Assembly (NCBI GenBank): GCA_009746045.1
Contig: RPFO01000645.1
Coordinates: 1 to 62,500 of the forward strand
DNA from: Mesostigma viride
Taxonomy: Eukaryota > Streptophyta > Mesostigmatophyceae > Mesostigmatales > Mesostigmataceae
Direction: 5' to 3'
DNA length: 62,500 nucleotides
The position numbers were made by a program, and so were the translations under genes. The number at the start of each line of letters is the position of its first letter. Within the stretch, counting starts at the first letter, position 1. The notes beneath the pieces are model-generated. The model was not told the DNA's origin, searched no databases, and worked only from the letters and a program-made list of their open reading frames with translations. Below are positions 45,147-57,300 of this stretch, one piece after another.

Positions 45147-45958
45147 TATATGCATATTAATTAATTAATTAAACTCGTGCTCCCGTTGGGGAGTCACGGA
45201 GCACCGAAGTGCTTTTAATCCCTGTGTGTGCACTACAGGAGAAAGGGCAGAGACCCCCAGTCTCCTTCATGCCAAAGGCATGCCACAGCTGCAATCGGGC
45301 GCGGCTAGCTAAAAGGACAGGCTAACGATCCGGAAAACTGTGGGTGCAATAAGACCCATGTGAGCATATCATAGCAAGGAGCGTGGGCAGGTAATCTGAA
45401 CATAGCCAGGGCGTAGCATGGCTGTACTAGGACTAGGCTAAGGCTATGGCTGGTTGTGTACCGTGCCGTCCGTGCGTTGGCGGCACGTGACTAGGTGTGT
45501 TGGCACAGCTAGGCCACATTCTAGGCATGGCTGCCTTAGCGGCAGTGACGCCAATGGTTACAAGCTAGGGCTATTGCTATTCTAGCCCGCTGGGGGCGTC
45601 CACATCTTGTGGTTGATCATCAGGTCCCCGCCCCTCCAGTACACCTTGGGCTTCTGGGGGTCCTGCTTATGGCGGAGGTATTCCGGCCACAGGTCGCGTC
45701 GCTGCTGTTGCTGAGCGGGGGTGAGGTCGTCATCCAGCGTCCAGGTGAGGTCGTGCAACCGCTTGCGACGAGAGAGGAACCGCTGCTTATCCTCAGGGGA
45801 GGGGAAGGTGAGGAGGACTGGTGGGGGAGCCGCCTTGTCCCGTGAGTGGGGAAGGCGGTGGCACCCACGCAGTTCTACCTCACCTACCAGGCCCATGAGG
45901 GTAAGAAGCTGGTTCTGGAGCTCGTCAGCAAGAGAGGTTGACGTGTAATATGCATATT
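45147..45958 (-). mobile_element. 5'-truncated family-2 ORF1-only retroelement (copy E) with ~16-bp target-site duplication
   Basis: On the minus strand, from 45942: ADELQNQLLTLMGLVGEVEL, a single open ORF1 C-terminal module (LDDDLTPAQQQQRRDLWPEY, VYWRGGDLMINHKMW) ending at TAG near 45582. Then come the 3' UTR, hairpin GTGCTCCGTGACTCCCCAAC...GGGAGCAC and a (TTAA)n tail. ATATGCATATTAATTA flanks both sides. This is the cleanest family-2 coding fragment in the window. Confidence 0.85.
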
Positions 45959-46351
45959 AATTATAATTAATTAATTAATTAGACTCGAGCGTGCTCCCGT
46001 TGGGGAGTCACGGATATGCATTGCATGACCGTGTTTACATACATTTCGATGCCGTGCATGCACCAAATATTGTAAGCGAATTGCAAGCATATTTGCACAT
46101 GCACTTACAACAATGAGACTGGCGCAGCAGCACTGCCAGCACACGCTTGAATCTAGCATGTATCATTATGTAATGAGGCCATTCACATGAATGCATCATT
46201 TAACAAGTGCAAATTGTTGTCAGTCCAAACCAGTTATCACGCAAGTGCTGCATGTGCTTTATTTGAAATTGATTTAATATCCTTGACAGCCATGTATTAA
46301 ATAATTAATTCAACGCGCGCTCCCGTCGGGGAGTCACGGAGCACTAATTAC
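45959..46351 (-). mobile_element. Very short retroelement 3'-end fragments (about 45975-46015 and 46305-46345)
   Basis: Each is just an AT-rich tail plus the CTCCCGTTGGGGAGTCACGG hairpin (one with GTCGGGG), 35-45 bp long, in minus orientation. They look like extreme 5'-truncated insertions. The 290 bp between them contains no gene. Confidence 0.75.
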
Positions 46352-47982
46352 TTAATTAATTAGACTCGTGCTCCCGTTGGGGAGTCACGGAGCATTTACC
46401 CCGATGGATGGATGGATGGATGGATGGGTGCAAACAGTCCTACCGGGCTAGAATATCTATCTACAACAGCTACCTACAACATCTATCTAAAGCTGATCAA
46501 CATCTACTCTACCCTATAGGGTTTGCACCGTGCCTCCCGCGGGTTTGCACACGCAGGCGCTTCCCCACAGGGGGGGGCTCGTTGTCCTCTATGACCTGGC
46601 TGGGCCCACTTGGCCTTGTCCATCATCTTTTTCCAAATCACGGAGAGGCCTAGGCCCCCCATGTCCTCTACTAGCTGTTCTTTGAATATGCGGGCCTTGC
46701 GGCGTCGAGCATTGCGGGGCCTGGCCCACGTAATGAGGTGCCGGCCAGGCTGAGATGGGCGCAGGCCCGCTGGGCCGGGGCGCCCGGGCCACGTGAGGTG
46801 TCTACCTGGTTGGTGCGAGCTAATTAGTGCCCTACTAGCTGTGCACAGGCGCCGCTGCTTAATGGTGCTTGTGATATATGGCATGCCGAGGTATACAGGT
46901 CCTCATTGCGAACATGAGCAGCGTATCCTACACGAAAAATGGATCGCAGCATGTTGGTGACCGCGCCGTCCAGCTTTCTGGCAAGGTCGGCTGTGAGGGT
47001 CCACGTCTCCGCCCCGTACGTTACTAAGAACAGGGAGGACTAGGACCTTAAACACTGTCCTATTTCTCTACGTCTTGCCAAAGGGCTTGCGCCACAGGGT
47101 CCGGTATTAGCGTAAAGCGTGCCAGGCGAGGGAGATATCGATACGGTGGTCCACATCGGCCTCACAGCTGGGGACGGTACTGGCTGCCCAGCAACTTGAT
47201 GCGGGCCGGCCCGATATACAGGACTCGAGATCCGTCAAGGAGAAAGAGGTCGGGCTGTGGCCGGCTGAGTGAGCCCAATCGCCAGAGCCTCTGTCTTCTT
47301 GCTGACCTCAAGCCCCACCACGCACGGGCCTCGATTGCCAGGCAGTCAAGCCACGTCTGCACGTGCTCCTGAAGTGGGCACCCTCGAAGAGGGTGGTGTC
47401 GTCTGCATAGATGATGTCCGCCAGCCGGATCTCCGTGTCCGCCCCGCCACTGATGCCAGAAACGGTTGTCCACCTGCATGGCTCCTGGTTCCCCACCCAC
47501 AATTGATGCGGGCAAACCGCTTGCGCGCCTGATCGAATCATTACGTATTCGACCGCATGCAATAATGAACAGGTAGGGCGACAGCACGCAGCCCTGCCAC
47601 ACACCCTTCTGTAAAGGGCATGGTGGCGTGGTCCCGTAGGAAGTGCGCACCGAAGTGAGTGGACCCTTCGATTCATACAGGTTGCGGATGACAGCAATAT
47701 TAATAAGCTAGGGGCGGGGGGTCCGGAACAGAGCGAGGATGTCCAACAGCGCAGGCCAGAAAACCAAATCGCAGGCTTTGATGAAGTCCGCCAGCACAAG
47801 GTGCGGAGGGCACTCACCAGGCTGAAGGCGATGCAGTTCTTCCACATGGCGGCGAGTAGCGAAGAGCGCCTGTACTGTGTTGCGGCCTGGACGGAAGCCG
47901 TGCTGAATCTCGCTGAGGTGGCCATCCAGGGCCGTGCGCAGGCGGTCCAGGATGAGCCGCATGAGAAGCTTGAGGGGGGCAC
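46352..47982 (-). pseudogene. LINE reverse-transcriptase remnant sharing the family-2 3' hairpin
   Basis: RT motifs read on the minus strand in three frames: LSEIQHGFRPGRNTVQALFA, then LVLADFIKACDLVF (motif A region); KGVWQGCVLSPYLFII (motif B region); LADIIYADDTTLFEGA (catalytic YADD); and a following LFLLDGSRVLYIGPARIKLLG. The copy is 5'-truncated and frameshifted, so inactive. Its 3' end (46352-46400) carries the same CTCCCGTTGGGGAGTCACGG hairpin and AT-rich tail as the ORF1-only elements, with a (GATG)n microsatellite just inside. Confidence 0.8.
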
Positions 47983-48110
47983 TTTAATTAATTAATTAAA
48001 CCCGTGCTCCCGTTGGGGAGTCACGGAGCACTGAAGTGCTTTTAATCCCTGTGTGTGCATAGCGGGCAGGGGGCAGTGACCCCCTTCTTCCCTTATTAGC
48101 CAACCAGTCC
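47983..48110 (-). mobile_element. Short retroelement 3' fragment (family 2), minus strand
   Basis: A (TTAA)n tail, the GTGCTCC...GGGAGCAC hairpin and about 70 bp of 3' UTR (GGGATTAAAAGCACTTCAGT on the minus strand). The LINE remnant joins directly to its tail. Confidence 0.75.
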
Positions 48111-48300
48111 AGATAAGCCTGTCATGTAACAATAAATAATGATAGCCAGGGTTTCAAATATCTCATAGGCGCTGTCCAGAGTCCTCTGCTCAGCATATTC
48201 CTCTACAACACAAAAATAAATATGGTTTGGCACTGGTTTCACGTTTGTTGATTTCTGATCTGATGTCAATGGTTTGGCACTCTGCACACCACTGTGAGCG

Positions 48301-51300
48301 CTAGCATATAACACAGCAGCTCTTGGCCCGGGCGTTGCGGTCACCCGGCCCCAGCGCGAGCTTCAGCTCCTTGTGCAGCCCATCCTGCCCCTCGCGCAGC
48401 GCGGCCATCTGGTCCTGCAGCTGCTTGATCGCCTCCTTGAGCATGCGGTCCTCGCTGCGCACCTCGGCGCCGATGGGCGAGCGCGGCGGGTGGAACCCCA
48501 TCGTCGTGAAGCTGGTCACGCGCGTGCTGACCTCCTTCTCGGGCAGGCACCACATCCCGAACGATGCGTCGCTTGCGCCCACAATACGTTTCTTCACGTT
48601 GCCGTTGAGGCTGTCCGCCGGGGAGCCTTCCAGCTTGGCGCCGCATTGGCCGCAGAACGCCTGCATGGGCTAAGCAGAATACACGGGAGCCGGCAGTTGA
48701 AGGACGTTTGGCGCCAGAAGCAATTACTCAATCATCGGTTCATTTGCATGCCTACATTGAGAGTGTGGAGAGGTATCAACCATGTGAGTAGGAACCTTGC
48801 GTCCCTGATTCATCTCCACAGCAAGAAGGGGGCAGGAAAGCAGTTATGTACCATGCAAAAACAAAAGGCTAGGCAGACCTAGGCTCCTTGGTGTACCTTG
48901 TAACAACAATTTGCAAGGCAGAAACAATAGCGGCAGTGCTGGCTGCTCACCTCTCTTAGGCACCTCTGCTGGCAGTTGCTGCACACACCCCACGAGAAGC
49001 GCCGGTCCAGCCCCTTCTCCAGACTCGACTGGTTGCTGTACAGGCTGGGCGACGGCGGCGGCGGCAGCCCCGGCAGCGCAAATGGGTGCAGCTGCTCCGC
49101 CCCCGCATCATACCCGGCCATCCCCCACATCTGGTGGCGGGGGCTGCCGGCTCCACCCCCAAAGCTGCTCCCCTTGACTCGGCTCAGCGTGGGCTGGCGG
49201 TCAAACCCAGGGGGTATCCCCCCCAACTGGCCGCTGCGGGCGTCCAACTCCTGCGCCGAGTTGGAGCGCGAGTACACCAGCGCGTTCATGCGTGCGGCCG
49301 CACCTGCTCCCACCGCGTCAACCCGCATGCCTGCGTCCGCTAGCTGGGCCGCCGCCAGCACAGCGCGCGCCTGCTGGTCACATGCTGCCACCGCCAGCGT
49401 GCCCAGGACATCGAACGCGGCGTGGCGGCGGACGGTGGAGCCCCCAGTGCTGCTGTGGTGGGAGTCCTCGTTTGCCCCACCCCTCGTCCCCGTGCTGCCT
49501 GTGTGTGTGACGGGGTCCAGCAAAGCGCTGCCCTCGAGCACACCAGCACTGCACGCGGCCCGCACGGTGCTCACCAGCGCGCCACCGCGCACACCCACTG
49601 ATGCGCTGTCGGTAAGGTCGAAGATGAGGCGGCCACCCACAAGCTGGCGCACCCAGCCGTATGGCTGCCAGGGTCATGCAAACAAGGGAGCGGGCACGCA
49701 GTTTAGTGACTTTAGACGCATGCCAGATGTGTCCACAAACATGGTACAAACATTTGTCCAATAACATGTCATACAAGAAAAACATTAAAGTATATATTTC
49801 ACGAAAAAAAAAATGGCACCAAACAGTGATCAAACTACAACACAAGTGTTAACTCTTCATACATGGCTTGCAAGAGCAACACACCCATGGCTTCAACCTG
49901 TTGGTTGGAAGCAGTCCCTAACCGCATCCCGGCCCGTCATTAGACTGTTTAGGGTTTACCTTGACCCTAAACCCTAACCGCATCCCGGCCCGTTCTTAGA
50001 CTGTTTAGGGTTTACCTTAACCCTAAACCCTAACCGCATCCCGGCCCGTCATTAGACTGTTTAGGGTTTACCTTGACCCTAAACCCTAACCGCATCCCGG
50101 CCCGTTCTTAGACTGTTTCGGGTTTACCTTGACCCTAAACCCTAACCGCATCCCGGCCCGTTCTTAGACTGTTTAGGGTTTACCTTAACCCTTAACCCTA
50201 ACCGCGTCCCGGCCCGTCATTAGACTGTTTAGGGTTTACCTTGACCCTAAACCCTAACCGCATCCCGGCCCGTCATTAGACTGTTTAGGGTTTACCTTGA
50301 CCCTAAACCCTAACCGCATCCCGGCCCGTTCTTCGACTGTTTAGGGTTTACCTTAACCCTTAACCCTAACCGCATCCCGGCCCGTCATTAGACTGTTTAG
50401 GGTTTACCTTGACCCTAAACCCTAACCGCATCCCGGCCCGTTCTTCGACTGTTTAGGGTTTACCTTGACCCTAAACCCTAACCGCATCCCGGCCCGTCAT
50501 TAGACTGTTTAGGGTTTACCTTGACCCTAAACCCTAACCGCATCCCGGCCCGTCATTAGACTGTTTAGGGTTTACCTTGACCCTAAACCCTAACCGTATC
50601 CCGGCCCGTTCTTAGACTGGGCACCAGTCCAGGCCCAGTAGAACGTGGAGACCAAACGGTGCTGGGGCCAGAAGTAGCCCAAGGCAAGAAGTAGGCATGG
50701 GTGGTCCGCTGCCTGCTGGGCCTGAGATGCTGGTACTGCGCCGACACGGGTATTGCCACCACTACTCATCTCGGCCACACCCACAGACACCAACGACGCA
50801 CGGCCACACGTGCATCTGGCAGCCATGCAGCTCTGTTCCTGAGAGGAGCCAGCCAGCCTGCTACATGGCTGCGAAATGAAGGCGCTGGTGTGGCTGGTTG
50901 TGCTTTAAAGGCAAAACTTCAGGAGTGTAAAGAGCTAGCGTAGCCCAAAGGCAGTATTAGAGTGCTACAAAGGGCTACACTAGCTTGAAAGCAACACCAC
51001 ACAAGCACAAAGGCTGAGCGAGAGGTCACACGTACCCGGTAGCCTGGTTGCACAAGGGCCGGCACGATGATCTTGCGCAGCTGCATGGCGAGCTCCACCT
51101 GCAGGTGGCACATGCCCGACAGCTGCGCGCCCTGGGAGAGCGCCAGGCAGATGACGGAGCAGGACTCCATCACCTCGGCCACTGCGGGCAGGGACCACGC
51201 AGATGTTATTAATTCAAGATTGTTGTTACCGATGTCTTTCACATCACATCACATCACATGGACGTCAATCACATCACGAGGGTACAGTACGGCAGGGAGC

Positions 51301-54300
51301 AGTTCATAACAAGCTCACTTAATCAGCAAGCTATAGTACTTGGATGGCGAACTGAGGCAAGCTAAGGGTATCAAATGGAAACATTCAGATAGTAAGGTCG
51401 TTGCAATGCTCTAATACAAGAGCTCCAAAATGCTTGGAGCTCGGGCTCCTTTGTCGCCCGCGCTGTCCAGCGCCACCCACGGGGAGGCAGCACAAACTTG
51501 AACACGTGAGATGGTCACCACACACCGCCATGGAGATTACATACAGTGGGAATGTATCGCAGACGCCAGCACAAACATCGCAGCCACATGATGCCCAGCA
51601 AAACCAAAGCAGGAAACCAACACCATGGGCACCATTGACAAAAGGAAGAATATCATGAGGAAGAAAGACTATTGAACACACTAAAATTGCAGAGTTGGTG
51701 GAAATTAATAGAAGTTGAGTAATATATAGTAGTATAATATAGGCAACTCTGCTCTGGCAGAATTTGTTCTGGTTACCTTTCCGCAAGTGGGGGAGGCCAT
51801 TGTTGTCGGCGAAGCATTCCCATGCGCCCCCCAGTTGGCTCAGTCCCCCATCCCCCCCTGCCGCCTCATCCTGCCCGTCTGGTGACCGCTCCCCCCCCTC
51901 CGCCCCCCTCTCTGCGTCCCCATCCCTTGCAACATACGCCCAGGGAACGCCAGCCACATGGTCCCGCGCGGCCGCCACGCAGCACCGCACGCGCAGGCCC
52001 GCTTCCACCATCCCGCGGTGCAGCCGGCGCACGACGCGGCACTCGTGCACCGTGGGCTGGCACGTGTTGAACAGCAAGAAGACGGTGTCTGAGGGTGAGG
52101 GCAATAAATTCTTGCCCACCTCTCCAGGGGACAGCCGCAGGCCACTCGCGTTCGAGGTCTTGTCCAGGCCCCAGTCGTTTGCCTGGCTCTTGTCGAGCGC
52201 CCAGTCGGTGGCCTGGCTGCGGTCCGAGTCCGGCGTGGCCCCCCCCTCACCGCTCACGCTGAGCGAGACGGTTCCGGGAGAGCGCACGTCCCTGGACGGC
52301 CCTGTCAGGCCGAGCAGCAGCCGCGTGTTCAACTCGCCGATGTCAGGGTTGAGCCCGCTCTCTAGCGAGGCCTTGGACGATGACGTGTGCTTGAACCTCG
52401 ACAGGAGTGCCCCGTTGGCCAGGGCGGACCTTTCGGGTAGGCCACCGGGAGGCGCGGACGCGAGGGTGTCGAGCTCAGCCCAGGTGCGGCCGCTGAGGAG
52501 CCATAGTGCGCCCTGGGATGCCAGGTGGGCTTCCGGTTGGGCGCGCGCGGTGTCTGCACTGGGTTCGTTGGTACTGGCTTGGGACGGCTCGCTAGTTGGT
52601 TGCGGTTCGGATGGGTGCACCCAGGAGTCCAGGAACTTGGTCAATATGGCCCCGCTGCCTGTAGGCATGACACAAGGGAAGGGATGCCACCGCCAGCACA
52701 AGCGTTGGCATGGGATCAGGAGGCCGTGAAGTCCGCCCTCGGTTCATCCGTCGCAAGATCTTATCCTGGGCAGAAGGCATGCTCTGCTTTGGCAGCCTTG
52801 TTAGGTGGCTGGCAAGGCATGGGCAGGTGAGCACGTGATGGCCGCACACGACTGCAGGGATGAATGCGACGTAATCTGGAATTGCACCGTGACGAGACTC
52901 CAAACGACTTATCTAGAAAGCCCGTGTAACTGCCGCTGTTGATCTGATGATCACTCGGGTGTTACAACAGGTAGTGCCGCCCACTGTTGACAAGACCATG
53001 CAGCGCAAGCATTAGGCAATAATCATATGTAGAGTATACTGTTGTGCTTCTGTTCTTTCTGATACCCACAGATAGGCAGTCACTGCCTATTATATTAACG
53101 CGCTATCTCATCAGACTACCTCAACGCGCTCAGTCCTCGGTCTCAAGCACTGTGCTCCCTCGTAACCTGTTCGTCACTGTCAACCCACCGGCATCAATCA
53201 TTGCACGGCGGCACGCAGGCACAAAGGCCATGGCCAGCAGCGCGCGAGATACAAGCAGCTGCAGGCGGGGGGTGAGATGCCGGCGGCCGTCCTTGAGCAG
53301 GCCGACGAACAGATCCAGCAGGCCCTGCAGAGCCCAGGTATCAACATTAGGTAATTGGGGCATCACATACATGGTAGTGAGGATGCATCTGCAGGCAAAA
53401 GCACACGTGCAGTATCGCAAGTTTGAAGCCTACACTGTTTGGGTGGTTTGCAAGCACACACGAATTGCAGTGTGTAAAGAAAAATACTTGGTAGCAAGTG
53501 TGCAAAAATTTGTCATTTGCAAACTGCTAGTGACAACAAAAGTAGTAAACATACCATTCACTTCCTCCCAGAGTACTTGAGACAGCCATTCCATGGATGG
53601 CGTCGGCACAACACTGCTTGATAAGGGCAGCTGCAGGAGGGTCAGTACTGTGAGGGAACCGCCATGGGGCAGCGTCCTTGTCCAGCGTCTCCCACTCAGC
53701 ACGCAAATGCACAAGGTCTCCCACCCACCGGACACAAGGGCAGCCTCTATGCTCTGGGAGGGAAACAGCAGAACAGTGAAGTGAGCGCGGAGGGATGTCT
53801 GTCGCGGTGCCCACCCACAAGTATGCTGGCATCCGTGCAGTGATCGTCCCCCACATCGATGCACAGTGCAAGAATGGGAAGCATAGGCCTTAGCCCATAT
53901 CATAAAATCAAACTTTCCCCAAAGGGTGATTATCTGCCCGATGGCAGGCAGGCATCATTTGCAGACGGGGCAGGCATCCTTTACAGAAAACCAAGGCAGG
54001 CAGCACATCAAGACAGTGATAACGAAATGAGACCACCACGCGCACGTACGCTGGCAAGCGTTGCCTCCCCCGTCCTGTCGCACATCACCAGCGCGCCCGC
54101 CGCGCCCACCAGCCGCTCCGCCTCGGTCGCCAGCTCCCGCGTGCGCGCGCTCGTCTGGAAGGGCATCGCTGCCATGACGCGACGCACATTTGCCACCAAG
54201 CACACCGCCGCGTCGCCCACCAGCACGCCATCCCCCTGGTAGTCCGGCGCAGGGTATAGCATTGCATGCGGGTGGTCCTGGTCACCTCGTCCAGGTCGCG

Positions 54301-57300
54301 CGCCGCTACTGGCGTACGAGTCGGTCGCCAGCAAACAGGACAGCGCCACCGCGGCTGCCTGGCGGCCCGATGCGGGTGTCTCCAGAGGGTCCCTGGGCGC
54401 CGGAGGTACGGCGTTTGACCCCGCGGGCGCCTGCGTCAGCGCGCCATCCTCGCCAGCTAGGCGATCCGAGCAGCACTCAGACGAGGAAAGCGAATCTGGT
54501 GGGCGTGACACGAGGGCAGGCCATGGAGGATGGGTTGGTCCATGCGCATGTCCGTGCCAGCCCCCCAGCCCCCCAGCCCCCCAGCCCCCCAGCCCCCCAG
54601 CCCCCCAGCCCCCCAGCCCCCCAGCCCCCCAGCCCACCAGCGACCCGGAGCATGCAACCAGGTGAGCACCGAGCCAGACATCCCTGAACTTATGTGGGCA
54701 CCACAAGCAGGCTCCTGCAAGTGGCACTTGGGGCACTTGCGATGCCTACAGAAGGTCGTAAGCTCGAGGTCGTCTAGCCACGAGATGCCACCTACAATAA
54801 GCCTGTTGTGGCATCCTTGAAAATCGAAACGCATTGCAGGTCATTTCTGTGCATGCCAGGAGCCAGCCCCCTGTACAGCCATAAGCTCTTTATAAGCTCA
54901 CTAGCCGATAGTCCCTGCTCCCAAACTTCTGTGCTCTGTTCTACGGTCGATCTCATCATATCGGCCGCTTGTTTGCACTGGGTGGGCGAGGCAAATCAAG
55001 CCAAGCATGACATGCACATAATGATAAAATTGTATACATGGTGGGTGCGTGCACAATAACACACGCTCTCACCCACCGACCATGTATGTGCGTGCATGCT
55101 AACATAACGTCACGGCACCGTAGTAGCATAATGGTCAAACCAATAACCCCGGTGGTGCTCTTGATGCCTAAAAGGCTTCCTTGCGAGCATCCCCCCCCAA
55201 AGCCAGGCAGGCGCCAGGCAGGACATTACACATGCTGGTCCCCTGAATTCAGCCTCGAAAACTTAGTGCCCTATCCTACGTTTGCAAATGAAACTTTCTA
55301 TGTGCATGACACATCAACCCAGCACATGCCCGCAATCAGACCTAGGCACCGCTGAATGAATGAATGCGGGAACGGTGGATACAGGAGGGACACCGTGGTC
55401 CTCCCCAGGTGGTACCCAGCAGGGTTCCATAGACACCGCTCCCTGCCATCCCACGCTGGCACGGCCCATCCACACGGCGTGCGCCCACGTACCCACGCGC
55501 TCACACCTCGGGTTCATCAAAGCGTGGAGCGCCTCCACTGCGCCCACGCGGATGGCTGTGCGGGCGTGCGTCTCCAGGAAGCACAGGTTCTGGCGTACAA
55601 AGCAAGAGGCGCAGCGGAAGGGGCACAGTAAGGGGCAGCAAAAGGGGCAGCAAAAGGGGCAGCAAAAGGGGCAGCGAAAGGGGCAGCAAAAGGGGCAGCA
55701 AAAGGGGCAGCAAAAGGGGCAGCACAAGGGGCAGCAAAAGGGGCAGCAAAAGGGGCAGCAAAAGGGGCAGCAAAAGGGGCAGCAAAAGGGGCAGCAAAAG
55801 GGGCAGCGAAAGAGGGAGCGAAAGGGGCAGCGAAAGGGACAGCAAGCAGGGCAGCACGAGGTGTGAACAGCAGGCATGCTCGGACAAGGTGCTGCGCGGC
55901 ACATGGGGCATGCTCACGTGATTGGCAGCATCCAACAAGCAGGAACTCATGGACACCCGTCTGACTGGAGGAAACATGGAAAAATGCGGAGATTCCTGTA
56001 GCAAGAACACACGGTGCACCCACTGGCAGCCGTACTGGGCAGAGGACTTTGTGAGCTTGGCCAGGGAGTGACCTCAGTGTAGTCGTACCCCATAGTCCGC
56101 ACGCCTCGGCCCAAGTGCCTATAATGTTATATAGCCGAATATAGATATCGCTGGTGATGCCTGCTTTGCCCAGTAGTTGCCACCCTCAAAGGAGCACAGC
56201 CGAGCCCAGACACGACCTGGTGGTACACGATGACCCTTTAAACTGCACCCCAATTCTGGTAGTACTAGGGAGCAGGATGGAGGGCTTGGCCAAGAGCACA
56301 AGCTCGCTCCTGGCCACATCGTTCCACATACACATTGCACCCGGATCTCAGAGAACACGTGCGGGGTTCCCTCGCTGGCAAGCGCGTGCTGCTAGGGGGT
56401 CAGGTCAGGCAGGGAGAAACACGGCAAGATGAGCGCATAGACCGGACAGCAACGCTCCTTTGGTTGGCCACGCCGGTTGGGGAGCTACAGCTTGATTGCT
56501 CAAATCGATCTCGCGAGTACGCAGCAACACACCCACCACACAGCACATGCAGACCCTGCGCTGCATGGTAACGATGCTCCCTTCTCCACCTGTGGCGTGC
56601 ACGCGTGGGGTTTCCTCGGGCCGTATCTAGCACTAATACCACAATCCAGCTTGCCCAGTACTGGTACCACGACCCACATGGATATGTCAACCTGCGCGAC
56701 ATGGATGGCATGTCACGGACCATGAAGGCTCTGATGCTGCCGCACGTACCTGCAGTATGTTGGCCGCCACAAAGGAGTGCGTGCACGTCTTGCCCAGCTG
56801 CTTGTGTGCACGGCCGTGGGGACGTCCCACATCCACAGACAGTGGTCAGGGCAGAGGCACTGTCAGCAAAAACCTGCTTTAGGGCTTGGCAGAGACAGGC
56901 TCTAGTGTGTCACCAGCGCGGTGTTGTGAGACAGTTGATAGCGCCATAAGGTATAAAGATTGTGCCTCAGGAGGACTTTCGAGTAATGGGCATGCGTTTG
57001 GTAATTGGGCCCACATGCCTTTTTATTTGACACCCATCAGACCATCAGACCAGATACTCAACTCGACTCTATGGCTGTGTGAGTCCATCCCTCCTTCATT
57101 ATAAATCATAAATCATACTATAGCGAGCAAGGGTAAGATATCCAATACTCTACCCTTGCCACAGATGCCAAACCATATTCAGATCCTAGCCATACGGCGT
57201 ACTGAGTTATAAACACAACATGAGTAGTTATCCATTCTCTCACATGATGCCAAACCATATTCAGATCCTAGCCATACGGCGTACTGAGTTATAAACACAA

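Noticed and set aside
49917-50619. Chromosome end
   Set aside because: Telomere words are interspersed and inverted within a 56-bp unit, and exons of one gene continue on both sides.
53585-53780. Additional ARM-gene exon (ETLDKDAAPWRFPHSTDP region, minus strand)
   Set aside because: Composition is suggestive, but no acceptor/donor pair fits phase 0 on both sides, so it was not added to the gene model.
54530-54687. Pro-rich (PAPQPPSP) and Gly-rich (GGLGGWGA) proteins
   Set aside because: Both are translations of an 8-bp intronic repeat.
55360-55866. KGQQ-repeat protein
   Set aside because: The frame is generated by a 12-bp intronic repeat and has no conserved flanks; the gene here is on the opposite strand.
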